DNA from: Bifidobacterium felsineum
GTDB lineage: Bacteria > Actinomycetota > Actinomycetes > Actinomycetales > Bifidobacteriaceae
Direction: 5' to 3'
NCBI RefSeq assembly: GCF_002802915.1
Contig: NZ_PEBJ01000001.1
Span: 310,001-374,000, forward strand
Length of the DNA stretch: 64,000 nucleotides
Part shown: positions 36,856 to 44,408 of the stretch, piece by piece
Numbering within the stretch: position 1 is the stretch's first letter
How the letters are laid out: each line of letters opens with the position of its first letter
The notes under the pieces: generated by a model
What the model saw: only the letters and a program-made list of their open reading frames with translations
Database searches by the model: none
What the model was told of the DNA's origin: nothing
Translations under genes and position numbers: made by a program

Positions 36856-38277
36856 ATGAGTGCAGCAACTCAGGACGCTTCCGCAGTGAAGCTCTCGGTC
36901 AAGGAGAAGATTGCTTACTCCTTCACCGATATGGCAGGCAACCTGCTGTATGTGACCATTTCGTCGTACATCATGTACTTCTACACCAACGTGTTCCACA
37001 TCCCGGCCGCTGGTGCACTGGGCGCAGGCACCATCCTGCTCGTGGCTCGTTTCGCTGACGCCATCTCCGCTGTGGTGTGGGGCTCCATCGTGGACCACAC
37101 CAACACCAAGTGGGGCCAGAGCCGTCCGTGGTTCCTCTGGCTGTGCGTGCCGTTCGCCATCACCGTCTGGATTGCCTTCACCGCTCCGAGCCTGCCTGAT
37201 GGCGCTCCGAAGTTCTGGTACGCTCTGATCACCTACATCCTGGCCGCTGGCGCTGTGTACACCGGCATCCAGACCCCGATCACCGCAATCCTGCCGAACC
37301 TCACCTCCGACCCGACCGAGCGCAACAACGCCAACTCCTTCCGTATGGCTGGCGGCCAGATCGGTTCCTTCATCACCTCTTCCTTCACCATCCCGCTGGT
37401 TGGTTGGTTCGGCGTCCAGTTCGGTGGCGGCGATAAGACCGGCTTCATGATCGTCACCGCCATCTGGGGCATCGTGGCTATCATTCTGCTGCTCTTCTCC
37501 TTCAAGAACCTCACCGAGCGCAACTACCACCCGGAACTCAACAAGCCGATTCCGCTGAAGGACTCCCTCAAGGCTGCCAAGGGCAACTGGCCTTGGATTA
37601 TCCTGGTCGTCGCCTTCGTGATCTACTGGGTTGCTCAGTCCACCCGTAACGGCGTGTCCACCTACTACGCCCAGTACGTGCTCAACAACCGCGACCTCGT
37701 CTCCATCTTCAACGGTGTTCAGGTGCTCGGCCTGCTCGGCACCATCGCTATGCCGATCATCGCTAACAAGACCAAGAACAAGACCCTGACCATGATTATC
37801 GGTCTCGTCATCGGCGGTCTCGGCCAGGCTCTGATGCCGCTCGCCGGCCACAATGTGCCGCTGCTGGTCACCTTCTGGACCATCGGTGTGTTCGGTGCCG
37901 CTATCGCCATCGGTATGCCGTTCGGCATGCTGGCCGACACCGTTGACTACGGCGAATGGAAGACCGGCATCCACGCCGCAGGCTTCCTGACCGCAGTCGG
38001 CTCCGCCTTCTGCATCCAGGTCGGCTCCGGCTTTGGCGCCTTCCTGCCGCTCGAGATCATGGGTGCCGCCGGCTACGACGCCACCAAGGACGTGCAGTCC
38101 CAGGCCGCTCAGGACGCCATCAGCTTCTGCTTCATCTGGCTGCCTGTGATCGTCTACATCATCGTGGCTGTCATCATGTCCTTCTACCGCAAGTTCGAGA
38201 AGATGGAGCCGCAGATCAAGGCCGAGCTGGCCGCCCGTCATGAGGCTCAGCTCAAGGCCGAAGCTGAGAACGCGTGA
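36856..38277 (+). CDS. GPH family sugar:cation symporter
   Basis: 473 residues, 12 membrane helices, glycoside-pentoside-hexuronide family. The N-terminal signature VKEKIAYSFTDMAGNLLYVTISSYIMYFYTNVF and the loop WGSIVDHTNTKWGQSRPWFLW are typical, as is the second-half FGMLADTVDYGEWKTG. Placed after the GH127 gene, it probably imports an arabinofuranosyl oligosaccharide. GAAGAAGGAAAAC precedes the ATG. It lacks the IIA-like tail found in LacS-type members. Confidence 0.93.
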   Translation: MSAATQDASAVKLSVKEKIAYSFTDMAGNLLYVTISSYIMYFYTNVFHIPAAGALGAGTILLVARFADAISAVVWGSIVDHTNTKWGQSRPWFLWLCVPFAITVWIAFTAPSLPDGAPKFWYALITYILAAGAVYTGIQTPITAILPNLTSDPTERNNANSFRMAGGQIGSFITSSFTIPLVGWFGVQFGGGDKTGFMIVTAIWGIVAIILLLFSFKNLTERNYHPELNKPIPLKDSLKAAKGNWPWIILVVAFVIYWVAQSTRNGVSTYYAQYVLNNRDLVSIFNGVQVLGLLGTIAMPIIANKTKNKTLTMIIGLVIGGLGQALMPLAGHNVPLLVTFWTIGVFGAAIAIGMPFGMLADTVDYGEWKTGIHAAGFLTAVGSAFCIQVGSGFGAFLPLEIMGAAGYDATKDVQSQAAQDAISFCFIWLPVIVYIIVAVIMSFYRKFEKMEPQIKAELAARHEAQLKAEAENA

Positions 38278-38382
38278 TCATTCGCGTGACTCTCAGCTGG
38301 CTCCAGTCGATTGCGGTCGACATCGGTCAACTGACATGATTATCGAGTGATATTCACAAGGTAATCCTTCCTTTCCAATCGC

Positions 38383-38420
38383 AATATGCGCCCGGTCGCT
38401 TCGGCTGCCGGGCGCATATT
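38383..38420 (+). terminator. terminator hairpin after GPH symporter
   Basis: A 13-bp stem AATATGCGCCCGG/CCGGGCGCATATT (38383-38395 with 38408-38420), followed by AT-rich sequence. It ends the GH127-symporter unit before yggS. Confidence 0.65.
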
Positions 38421-38490
38421 GTATATATAAGGAGTAATTGCGCCAGTATTGCGTCTCGGTAGGGCGAGTGTGGCATAAGGGGTGTTGAAT

Positions 38491-39330
38491 ATGACGGCTT
38501 ATATGGATCACAAAGACCTTGCGAACGAAGTTATTGATTCAGCTCGTGCGCAGGAAATCGCTGACGGTGTGCATCGCGTGCTCGATAGGATTGCGACGGC
38601 CGAGACTGCCGCCGGACGCGAGGCGGGCTCGGTGAGGCTTTTGGCTGCGACGAAGACCCGCGATGTGGGAGAGATTCTGGCGGCTATCGATGCCGGTATT
38701 CGGATGATCGGTGAGAATCGTCCGCAGGAAGTCGCCGTGAAGTCGGCTGGATTGGCGAAGCGACTGGGGGAGCGCGGATTTTCGCTGGGTGTTGTTGATG
38801 CGACTGCGGACGGTGCTGTGGCTGGTGCTGCTGCGGCTGCGACGCACATTCCGTTCCATCTCATCGGTCAATTGCAATCCAATAAAATCGGCAAAGTGTT
38901 GCCGGTGGTCGACACCATCGAATCAGTCGATTCCATCGAACTGGCGGAGAAAATCGCCCGTCGTGCCACGATGCGCGGTATCACTGTAGGCGTGCTGTTG
39001 GAGGTCAATGAATCCGGTGAGGAATCCAAATCCGGTTGCGCGCCAAGCCATGCCATCGATCTTGCCCAGCGCATTGGCGCTATGGGCGGCTTGGAATTAC
39101 AAGGCCTGATGACCATCGGAGCCCATGTGGACGACGAACGTACGATTCGTGCGGGGTTCGCGCATTTGCGCCGCACGCGCGACCAGATTCTCGCCTCCGG
39201 AGCCGAAGGCACAGCGGGCTGCACGGAACTGTCGATGGGTATGACCCATGACTTGGCCTATGCCATCGAAGAAGGTTCCACCATCGTGCGCGTCGGTACC
39301 GCCATCTTTGGCGAACGCGCTTTCATCTGA
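38491..39330 (+). CDS. YggS/PLPBP family pyridoxal phosphate homeostasis protein
   Basis: 279 residues of the single-domain TIM-barrel PLP-binding family. The PLP lysine is in VRLLAATKTRD, with MIGENRPQE, PFHLIGQLQSNKIGKV and LSMGMTHDLAYAIEEGSTIVRVGTAIFGER. It buffers free PLP and influences B6 and amino-acid pools; it has no enzymatic activity. Start: the ATG preceded by AAGGGG; a GTG three codons upstream is possible. Inserts near residues 85-115 make it longer than the 230-residue E. coli protein. Confidence 0.92.
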   Translation: MTAYMDHKDLANEVIDSARAQEIADGVHRVLDRIATAETAAGREAGSVRLLAATKTRDVGEILAAIDAGIRMIGENRPQEVAVKSAGLAKRLGERGFSLGVVDATADGAVAGAAAAATHIPFHLIGQLQSNKIGKVLPVVDTIESVDSIELAEKIARRATMRGITVGVLLEVNESGEESKSGCAPSHAIDLAQRIGAMGGLELQGLMTIGAHVDDERTIRAGFAHLRRTRDQILASGAEGTAGCTELSMGMTHDLAYAIEEGSTIVRVGTAIFGERAFI

Positions 39331-39385
39331 TTTGTGGTCCTTGTTCACCGCCTAACAAGTTGCTGTATTGTCCCGGAAGCTGCCT

Positions 39386-39498
39386 CAGTGTCCGAAAATC
39401 GGGTAAATAGCCGTAACTACCTGAATTATGGACGGTTACCGAATGTCAGTGTCCGGAATTCAGGAACATAAAGCTAATAACCGGAATTATGGACACTG
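39386..39498. repeat. two 48-bp repeat units with inverted termini
   Basis: Unit 1 (39386-39433) and unit 2 (39447-39494) have equal length and align without gaps at about three quarters identity. Both begin CAGTGTCCG and end GAATTATGGAC. Unit 2 plus four bases (39447-39498) is bounded by perfect CAGTGTCC/GGACACTG inverted repeats. It lies between convergent yggS and prs. Confidence 0.6.
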
Positions 39499-39534
39499 GA
39501 ATTGGGGAGACTAAGGCAACAGTAAGTCGGAATA

Positions 39535-39575
39535 ATGTGAGAGCCGCCAAGCATTGTACTTGGCGGCTCTCACAT
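39535..39575. terminator. terminator between convergent yggS and prs
   Basis: A perfect 17-bp stem (39535-39551 with 39559-39575) with a 7-base loop, 24 bases past the prs stop. The flanks are AT-rich on both sides, so it is likely bidirectional. Confidence 0.8.
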
Positions 39576-39599
39576 TTAATAAAGAAAAAGAAGGAAGAA

Positions 39600-40613
39600 T
39601 CACGCGTAGATGTTGCGCGGACGCATATCCTCCGGCAGGCCCTCAAGCAGCGTTGCCACGGAACCTTCCTCGAACACCGAACGAATGCCAGCGGCGAGCA
39701 ACGGCGCCACGGAGAGCACGGTCATGTTCGGCAGACGCTTCTCCTCCGGGACCGGCACGGTATCCATGAACACGATTTCATGTGCGCCGCAGTTCTTCAG
39801 ACGCTCCACGGCCGGGCCGGAAAGCAGGCCGTGGGTGGCCACCAGCGTCACCGACTTGGCGCCGGATTCGTTCAGTGTGCGCACGGCTTCGCAAATCGTG
39901 CCGGCGGTATCGACCATATCGTCCACCACCACGCAATCGCGGCCGTTCACATCGCCGATGATGCCGTGGGCTTCGGCGTGGTTCGGGCGAGTGATGTCAC
40001 GCTGCTTATGAATGAAGGCCAGCGGCAGATTGCCGAGCTTGGCGGCCCACTGCTCGGAGACCTTGATGCGGCCGGCATCCGGGGAGACGATAGTCGCATT
40101 GCTCAGGTCCACGGCGGAACGCACGTAGTCAAGCAACACCGGCATGGCGGTCAGGTGATCGACCGGGCCGTCGAAGAAGCCCTGCTCCTGAGCGGCGTGC
40201 AGGTCAACGGTCATGATGCGGTCGGCACCGGCGGCGCGGAACAGATCGAAGATCAGGCGGGCGGTGATGGGCTCGCGGCCGCGATGCTTCTTGTCCTGAC
40301 GGGAGTAGCCCAGGAACGGGGCGACCACGGTGATGGACTTGGCGGAGGCACGCTTCAGGGCGTCGATCATGATGAGCTGTTCCATGATCCACTTGTTGAT
40401 GTCTCCCGAGTGGCACTGCAGCACGAATACGTCCGCGCCGCGCACCGGTTCGGCGAAGCGCACGTACATCTCACCGTTGGCGAAGTCGTAGGCAGTGGTC
40501 TCGAGAATTTCGGTGCCCAAACATTCGGCCACCTTCTCAGCCAGCTCGGGGTAGGCGCGGCCCGTGACCAGAACGAGTCGTTTATCCGGAGTGCCTTCAA
40601 GAATTGCCGACAT
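39600..40613 (-). CDS. prs: ribose-phosphate pyrophosphokinase
   Basis: 337 residues; makes PRPP from ribose 5-phosphate and ATP, drawing on the pentose phosphate genes at the start of the window. Start MSAILEGTPDKRLVLVTGRAYPELAEKVA, chosen over a longer frame. Motifs: GYSRQDKKHRGREPI, DLHAAQEQGFFDGPVDHL, PDAGRIK and the PRPP loop CVVVDDMVDTAGTI. AAAGGATG lies 12 bases upstream. It is divergent from the rpsF operon and monocistronic, with a clear terminator. Confidence 0.96.
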   Translation of the reverse strand: MSAILEGTPDKRLVLVTGRAYPELAEKVAECLGTEILETTAYDFANGEMYVRFAEPVRGADVFVLQCHSGDINKWIMEQLIMIDALKRASAKSITVVAPFLGYSRQDKKHRGREPITARLIFDLFRAAGADRIMTVDLHAAQEQGFFDGPVDHLTAMPVLLDYVRSAVDLSNATIVSPDAGRIKVSEQWAAKLGNLPLAFIHKQRDITRPNHAEAHGIIGDVNGRDCVVVDDMVDTAGTICEAVRTLNESGAKSVTLVATHGLLSGPAVERLKNCGAHEIVFMDTVPVPEEKRLPNMTVLSVAPLLAAGIRSVFEEGSVATLLEGLPEDMRPRNIYA

Positions 40614-40807
40614 GCTTTCGCATCCTTTTGTGTTGTTGTGTATTTCAGCCTCACCATAGTGTACAAGCACCCCTAAGCCTTATTGGGCTGAATGTGATGA
40701 TTGTGTTGCGGCGTTTGCTGTCTGGCCTTAGCCATAGGATGTACAAGTTGCCCAAATGGAAGCAGTGTGTCTGCATGGCTTCCGGGCACAGCGTATACAC
40801 ACTCCTG

Positions 40808-40849
40808 CCACGGAACGTCCGTGGCCGAATAGTCCGAAGGAGGTGGGTG
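40808..40849 (+). promoter_or_regulatory. leader hairpin of rpsF, possible S6:S18 feedback site
   Basis: CCACGGA-ACG-TCCGTGG hairpin (40808-40824) followed by CCGAATAG and the ribosome binding site AAGGAGG. rpsF leaders in many bacteria carry a CCG-containing hairpin bound by S6:S18. This match is by position and a CCG trinucleotide only, hence tentative. Confidence 0.3.
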
Positions 40850-41140
40850 ATGTCTGCGCATAAGTACGAACTGATGTTCATCGCCGATCCTGAGCTGGAT
40901 GAGCGCGGTCTGAAGAAGCTGACCGAGCAGTATCTGGAGCTCGTCACCAAGGAGGGCGGTTCTTTCGATGAGCCCGATTACTGGGGCCGTCGCAAGCTCG
41001 CCTATGAGATTGCCGGTAAGACCGAAGGCAACTACGTCGTTGTGAAGTACACTGCTGAGCCCGCTACTAGCGATGAGCTCGATCGTGTGCTGAACCTCAA
41101 CGAATCCGTGATCCGTACGAAGATCCTTCGTAAGGGCTGA
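40850..41140 (+). CDS. rpsF: 30S ribosomal protein S6
   Basis: 96 residues, normal for S6; binds S18 on the 30S platform. MSAHKYELMFIADPELDERGLKKLTEQYLELV and DYWGRRKLAYEIAGKTEGNYVVVKYTAEP are typical. AAGGAGGTGGGTG gives a strong ribosome binding site that fixes the start within a longer open frame. It is the first gene of rpsF-ssb-rpsR-rplI. Confidence 0.98.
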   Translation: MSAHKYELMFIADPELDERGLKKLTEQYLELVTKEGGSFDEPDYWGRRKLAYEIAGKTEGNYVVVKYTAEPATSDELDRVLNLNESVIRTKILRKG

Positions 41141-41211
41141 ATTCAAAGCGTTTAGTCAGCTACAACAGCTGATGTGCAATTGCAAGTAATACGCAAGTAA
41201 GAAGGCATGGC

Positions 41212-41913
41212 ATGGCAGGCGAAACCATTATCACCGTGGTCGGCAACCTTACCCGCGATCCCGAGCTGCGCACTATTGGCAGCGGATCGACGGTGGTGAA
41301 TTTCACCATCGCTGCATCCACTCGTCAGTACAACCGCAACACGAACCAGTGGGAAGACGGCGACACGTTGTTTATGAACTGCTCGGCATGGGATGGCCGC
41401 GCTTCGTCGCTGGCCTCCAATATTGCCAGCAGCCTGTCCAAGGGTATGCGTGTGATCGCTCAGGGTCGACTGACCCAGCGTTCCTACCAGGCCCAGGATG
41501 GCAGCCAGCGCACGGTCGTCGAACTGCGCGTTGATGAAATCGGCCCGGCACTGTCCCGCGCCACCGCTCAGGTGACGCGTCAGACCAGCCAGGGCGGCTT
41601 CCAGGGTCGTTCCGGTGGCTTCCAAGGTGGCCAGCCCGGGCAGGGCTATGGCAACCAGGCCGGTCAAGGTGCCGGCAATGGTGGCTACAATGGCGGCCAG
41701 TCCGGTTACTCCGGTGGTCAGAACCAGGGTGGCTACAACGGTGGTTATCAGGGTGGTGCTGGATACTCTCAGCAGCCCGCTGCCCCGTCTGCCCCTGCCG
41801 CGCCTGCAGTCGATCCATGGAGCTCCGGTAGCTCCGCAGGATCCACTGATTCCGGGTTCACGTTCGGTGGCTCTTCCGAATTCGGTGGAGACGACAACGA
41901 TCCGGAATTCTAG
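41212..41913 (+). CDS. ssb: single-stranded DNA-binding protein
   Basis: 233 residues. The OB fold (about 1-115) begins MAGETIITVVGNLTRDPELRTIGSG and includes QWEDGDTLFMNCSAWDG. A long Gly/Gln/Asn/Tyr-rich linker (about 120-195) leads to the acidic tip DDNDPEF, a variant of the usual DDDIPF that binds partner proteins. It has the standard position between rpsF and rpsR. The ATG follows GAAGG. Confidence 0.97.
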   Translation: MAGETIITVVGNLTRDPELRTIGSGSTVVNFTIAASTRQYNRNTNQWEDGDTLFMNCSAWDGRASSLASNIASSLSKGMRVIAQGRLTQRSYQAQDGSQRTVVELRVDEIGPALSRATAQVTRQTSQGGFQGRSGGFQGGQPGQGYGNQAGQGAGNGGYNGGQSGYSGGQNQGGYNGGYQGGAGYSQQPAAPSAPAAPAVDPWSSGSSAGSTDSGFTFGGSSEFGGDDNDPEF

Positions 41914-42028
41914 CGTCGTATTCGCTGCCGCATAAGTCAGTAGTACTGCGTGATTCGGTACTGCTCGGTACTGCACTGCACATAGCTGAACAGCAAGCAA
42001 TCAAATTAATTTTTTAAAGGAGAACATC
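41914..42028. other. ssb-rpsR gap with GTACTGC iterations
   Basis: 115 bases with three imperfect copies of CGGTACTGC (about 41944-41975), then an AT-rich stretch and AAAGGAG before rpsR. Similar GTACTG words occur at 23806-23840. No function is assigned. Confidence 0.35.
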
Positions 42029-42277
42029 ATGTCACGTAAGAGGCCGCAGCCGCCGGTCAAGCCGTTCAAGAAGAAGCCGAACCCGCTGAAGGCTGCCAAG
42101 ATCACCGAGATCGATTACAAGGACGTTGCGCTGCTGCGTAAGTTCATCTCCGACCGCGGTAAGATCCGTTCCCGCCGTATCACCGGTGTGACCGTTCAGG
42201 AACAGCGCGAGATCTCTAAGGCTATCAAGAACGCCCGCGAGATGGCTCTGCTGCCGTACGCCACTTCCGGTCGCTGA
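42029..42277 (+). CDS. rpsR: 30S ribosomal protein S18
   Basis: 82 residues, partner of S6. Typical core: [50 protein letters not shown]. The basic N-terminus has [14 protein letters not shown] and no zinc-binding Cys pair, so this is the Cys-free form. AAAGGAG precedes the ATG. Confidence 0.98.
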   Translation: MSRKRPQPPVKPFKKKPNPLKAAKITEIDYKDVALLRKFISDRGKIRSRRITGVTVQEQREISKAIKNAREMALLPYATSGR

Positions 42278-42295
42278 GTTAGGAAGGCTTGAACA

Positions 42296-42742
42296 ATGGC
42301 TGAAACCAAGATCATTCTCACCAAGACCGTGGCTCACCTGGGTCACCCGGGCGACGTTGTCAACGTCAAGGCTGGCTACGCTCGCAACTACCTGTTCCCG
42401 CAGGGCCTGGCTTTCGCTTGGACCAAGGGCGCTGAGGCTCAGATTACCGCTATGAAGCGCGCTCGTCTGGCCAAGGCCGTCGCCACCCGTGAAGACGCCG
42501 TGGCTGCCAAGGCTGCTATCGAGGGCACCACCGTCGAGATCGCCGCCAAGGTTTCCGAGTCCGGCAAGCTGTTCGGTGGCATCTCCAAGGAAGCCATCGC
42601 CATCGCTCTGTCCGACAAGGCTCCGGTTGATCCGAAGTCCATCGAGGTCGAGTCCATCAAGACCACCGGCGACTTCCCCGCCAAGGTGGCCCTCCACCCG
42701 GAGATCACCGCTTCCTTCTTCGTGAAGGTCGTGGCCGAGTGA
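42296..42742 (+). CDS. rplI: 50S ribosomal protein L9
   Basis: 148 residues; two-domain ribosomal protein of the L1 stalk base. The N-domain [34 protein letters not shown] is joined by a long helix to the C-domain ending [15 protein letters not shown]. It starts 18 bases after rpsR with AGGAAGG and is the last gene of the operon; a strong terminator follows. Confidence 0.98.
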   Translation: MAETKIILTKTVAHLGHPGDVVNVKAGYARNYLFPQGLAFAWTKGAEAQITAMKRARLAKAVATREDAVAAKAAIEGTTVEIAAKVSESGKLFGGISKEAIAIALSDKAPVDPKSIEVESIKTTGDFPAKVALHPEITASFFVKVVAE

Positions 42743-42797
42743 ACCATTCCGGCGTAATGCTGGAATCTTTCAGACTGGAAGTCTGAGCTTAAGCATT

Positions 42798-42846
42798 GAA
42801 AGCCCCGCGTTTGTGTGTTCGCACAGCGCGGGGCTTTCGTTTTGTT
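42798..42846 (+). terminator. terminator of the rpsF-ssb-rpsR-rplI operon
   Basis: A perfect 12-bp stem GAAAGCCCCGCG/CGCGGGGCTTTC (42798-42809 with 42827-42838), followed by GTTTTGTTT. Confidence 0.88.
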
Positions 42847-42934
42847 TCTTCCCCGGCTCCGTTTGATGGGGCGAGCTAGGGAAGATTTGCCGGTTCTCTT
42901 TTTTAGTGGCTTCTTCTGACGGGCTGAGCTGCAG

Positions 42935-43055
42935 GGCAAACAGCCTGATGGACTGTTTGTAGGCGAGGACGAGCGTCAGCGAGTTAACGGATCGCAGGCG
43001 AAGCCTGTCTGTAATTGCGGGACGAGCTGTCAGCGAAGCTGACTGAGGGAGAGAC
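42935..43055. repeat. dispersed intergenic repeats, degenerate copies
   Basis: Contains AAACAGCC-type hairpins, CAGGCGAAGCCTG, GTCTGTAATTGCGGG (like 1169-1184) and GAGCTGTCAGCGAAGCTGAC-TGAGGGAGAG (43024-43053, like the tails at 16105 and 61662). It seems to be an overlap of two repeat families. Confidence 0.5.
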
Positions 43056-43228
43056 TTATAAGAATCAACGCACATCCATGCTGAGAGAGCTGAGATATTG
43101 AAAGCGGCTAATATGTGTGTATTTTGTGAAGCTCTAATATCGGCAGGTACGACGTGTGCACAGAGTCAGTGTTTCGCCGCAAAATCACAAATTTCAAAAC
43201 GTTGAAATTCCGGGCGACACGCCGTAGC

Positions 43229-43256
43229 TTGCGTTCGTTTTGATTCTGAGTATATT
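43229..43256 (+). promoter_or_regulatory. promoter of tRNA-Lys(CTT)
   Basis: -35-like TTGCGT (43229-43234), a 16-base spacer and -10 TATATT (43251-43256), placing the start about 30 bases before the tRNA. Confidence 0.45.
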
Positions 43257-43295
43257 TATCACTCGTTGCAAGGAACACTTCAACAACTAACCAAC

Positions 43296-43369
43296 GCCCC
43301 TGTAGCTCAGTTGGTTAGAGCAGCTGACTCTTAATCAGCGTGTCCAGGGTTCGAATCCCTGCGGGGGCA
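43296..43369 (+). tRNA. tRNA-Lys (anticodon CTT)
   Basis: A 74-base cloverleaf: acceptor GCCCCTG/CGGGGGC, D-arm GCTC...GAGC, anticodon stem GCTGA/TCAGC with loop CTCTTAA (anticodon CTT), T-arm CAGGG-TTCGAAT-CCCTG, discriminator A. CCA is not encoded. A second Lys acceptor (TTT) lies at 7028-7100. Confidence 0.96.
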
Positions 43370-43376
43370 CAGATAG

Positions 43377-43410
43377 ACCGGAGCCGAAAGGTTCCGGTTT
43401 TTTGTTTTTC
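43377..43410 (+). terminator. terminator of tRNA-Lys(CTT)
   Basis: A 9-bp stem with one G-U pair (43377-43385 with 43390-43398), loop GAAA, running into TTTTTTGTTTTT. Confidence 0.88.
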
Positions 43411-43436
43411 CATCCTTCACCCTCCTCTCCGCAAAC

Positions 43437-43485
43437 ACCTCACCAAACGCACACTAAATGAGCCTGAGCGTATGTTTGATGAGTG
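43437..43485. repeat. 49-base stem-loop related to the gnd terminator
   Basis: Same length and layout as 1239-1287 with roughly three quarters identical bases; the arms ACCTCACCAAACGCA and TATGTTTGATGAG pair imperfectly. It lies upstream of the aquaporin gene. Confidence 0.5.
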
Positions 43486-43587
43486 TCCCCACGTTCAGCC
43501 CTCGGCGTACACTTATCCCGTTTGCGTGACTTGGCCATTCGGCCGCTGCGGGTCACATTATTCACTAGAACGAGAAAAGAAGAAGCA

Positions 43588-44322
43588 GTGGAATACTCCC
43601 TCTTTACCAAGCTGGCTGCCGAATTCTTCGGTACCGCCATTCTGATGATTTTCGGCAACGGCTCCGTGGCCAACGTCGAACTCAAGAACACCAAGGGCCA
43701 TCATGCCGGCTGGCTGAACATCGCCATGGGCTATGGCTTTGGTGTGATGTTCCCGGTGTTGATGTTCGGTGCCGTCTCCGGTGCTCACATCAACCCGGCC
43801 ATGACCATCGCACAGGCCGTTACCGGCATGTTCCCGTGGAATGAAGTACTGCCGTATATCATCGCACAGCTGCTCGGTGCCGCTCTGGGCCAGTTCATCG
43901 TCTACCTGACCTACTATCCGCACTACAAGGAGACCGAGGATGCAGACGCCATCCTCGCCACCTTCTGCACCACCGATGCGGATAACAAGAAGCTCAACTA
44001 CTTCATCAACGAGATGTTCGGCACCCTCGTGCTCGTCTTCGGCGCACTGTGCTGCCTGATGGACCCGTGGGGTGAGAAGGATCCGGCCGCTGCCGCAATC
44101 GTCGTCGGCTTCATTGTGTGGGGTTTGGTCACCTCCATGGGTGGCCCGACCGGCCCTGGCCTGAATCCGGCTCGCGACCTTATGCCGCGTATTCTGCACG
44201 CCATCCTGCCGATTCCATCCAAGGGCACCTCTCGCTGGAACGAGGCTTGGATTCCGGTTGTGGCCCCGATTGTTGGTGCCATCATCGGCGCTTGGATGTT
44301 TGTGGTCTTCTTTGCCGCCTGA
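43588..44322 (+). CDS. aquaporin/glycerol facilitator (MIP family)
   Basis: 244 residues from GTG, preceded by GAGAAAAGAAG; the longer upstream frame is not family-like. Six membrane helices with the two pore motifs INPAMTIAQ and the full second motif GLNPARDLMPR, where the Asp after NPAR favours the glycerol-conducting branch. It lets glycerol or small neutral solutes cross the membrane. It is monocistronic, with its own hairpin terminator; selectivity cannot be settled from sequence. Confidence 0.93.
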   Translation: MEYSLFTKLAAEFFGTAILMIFGNGSVANVELKNTKGHHAGWLNIAMGYGFGVMFPVLMFGAVSGAHINPAMTIAQAVTGMFPWNEVLPYIIAQLLGAALGQFIVYLTYYPHYKETEDADAILATFCTTDADNKKLNYFINEMFGTLVLVFGALCCLMDPWGEKDPAAAAIVVGFIVWGLVTSMGGPTGPGLNPARDLMPRILHAILPIPSKGTSRWNEAWIPVVAPIVGAIIGAWMFVVFFAA

Positions 44323-44346
44323 TTCCCCGGCTTCCCGGTAGATATG

Positions 44347-44379
44347 CAATGACCTCCATCGTAATGATGGAGGTCATTG
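44347..44379. terminator. bidirectional terminator, aquaporin / copper ATPase
   Basis: A 14-bp stem CAATGACCTCCATC/GATGGAGGTCATTG with loop GTAAT between two convergent genes. Confidence 0.75.
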
Positions 44380-44408
44380 TTGTATGAGACTGCTGTTCGG
44401 CCTTGGGG

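Larger units (their letters stand above)
42743..43295. other. intergenic region rplI to tRNA-Lys
   Basis: 553 bases. It holds the operon terminator, a block of dispersed hairpin repeats (about 42850-43055), an AATTTCAA/TTGAAATT inverted repeat (43190-43209) and the tRNA promoter. No protein gene is credible: the open frames here are short and repeat-derived. Confidence 0.6.

Noticed and set aside
36823-38241. 472-codon minus-strand frame opposite the GPH symporter
   Set aside because: Antisense shadow: acidic, Gly/His-rich, with no start signal, opposite a clear 12-helix transporter.
42770-43075. 101-codon minus-strand frame between rplI and tRNA-Lys
   Set aside because: It covers a terminator and dispersed hairpin repeats, and lacks a ribosome binding site and coding-like codon use.
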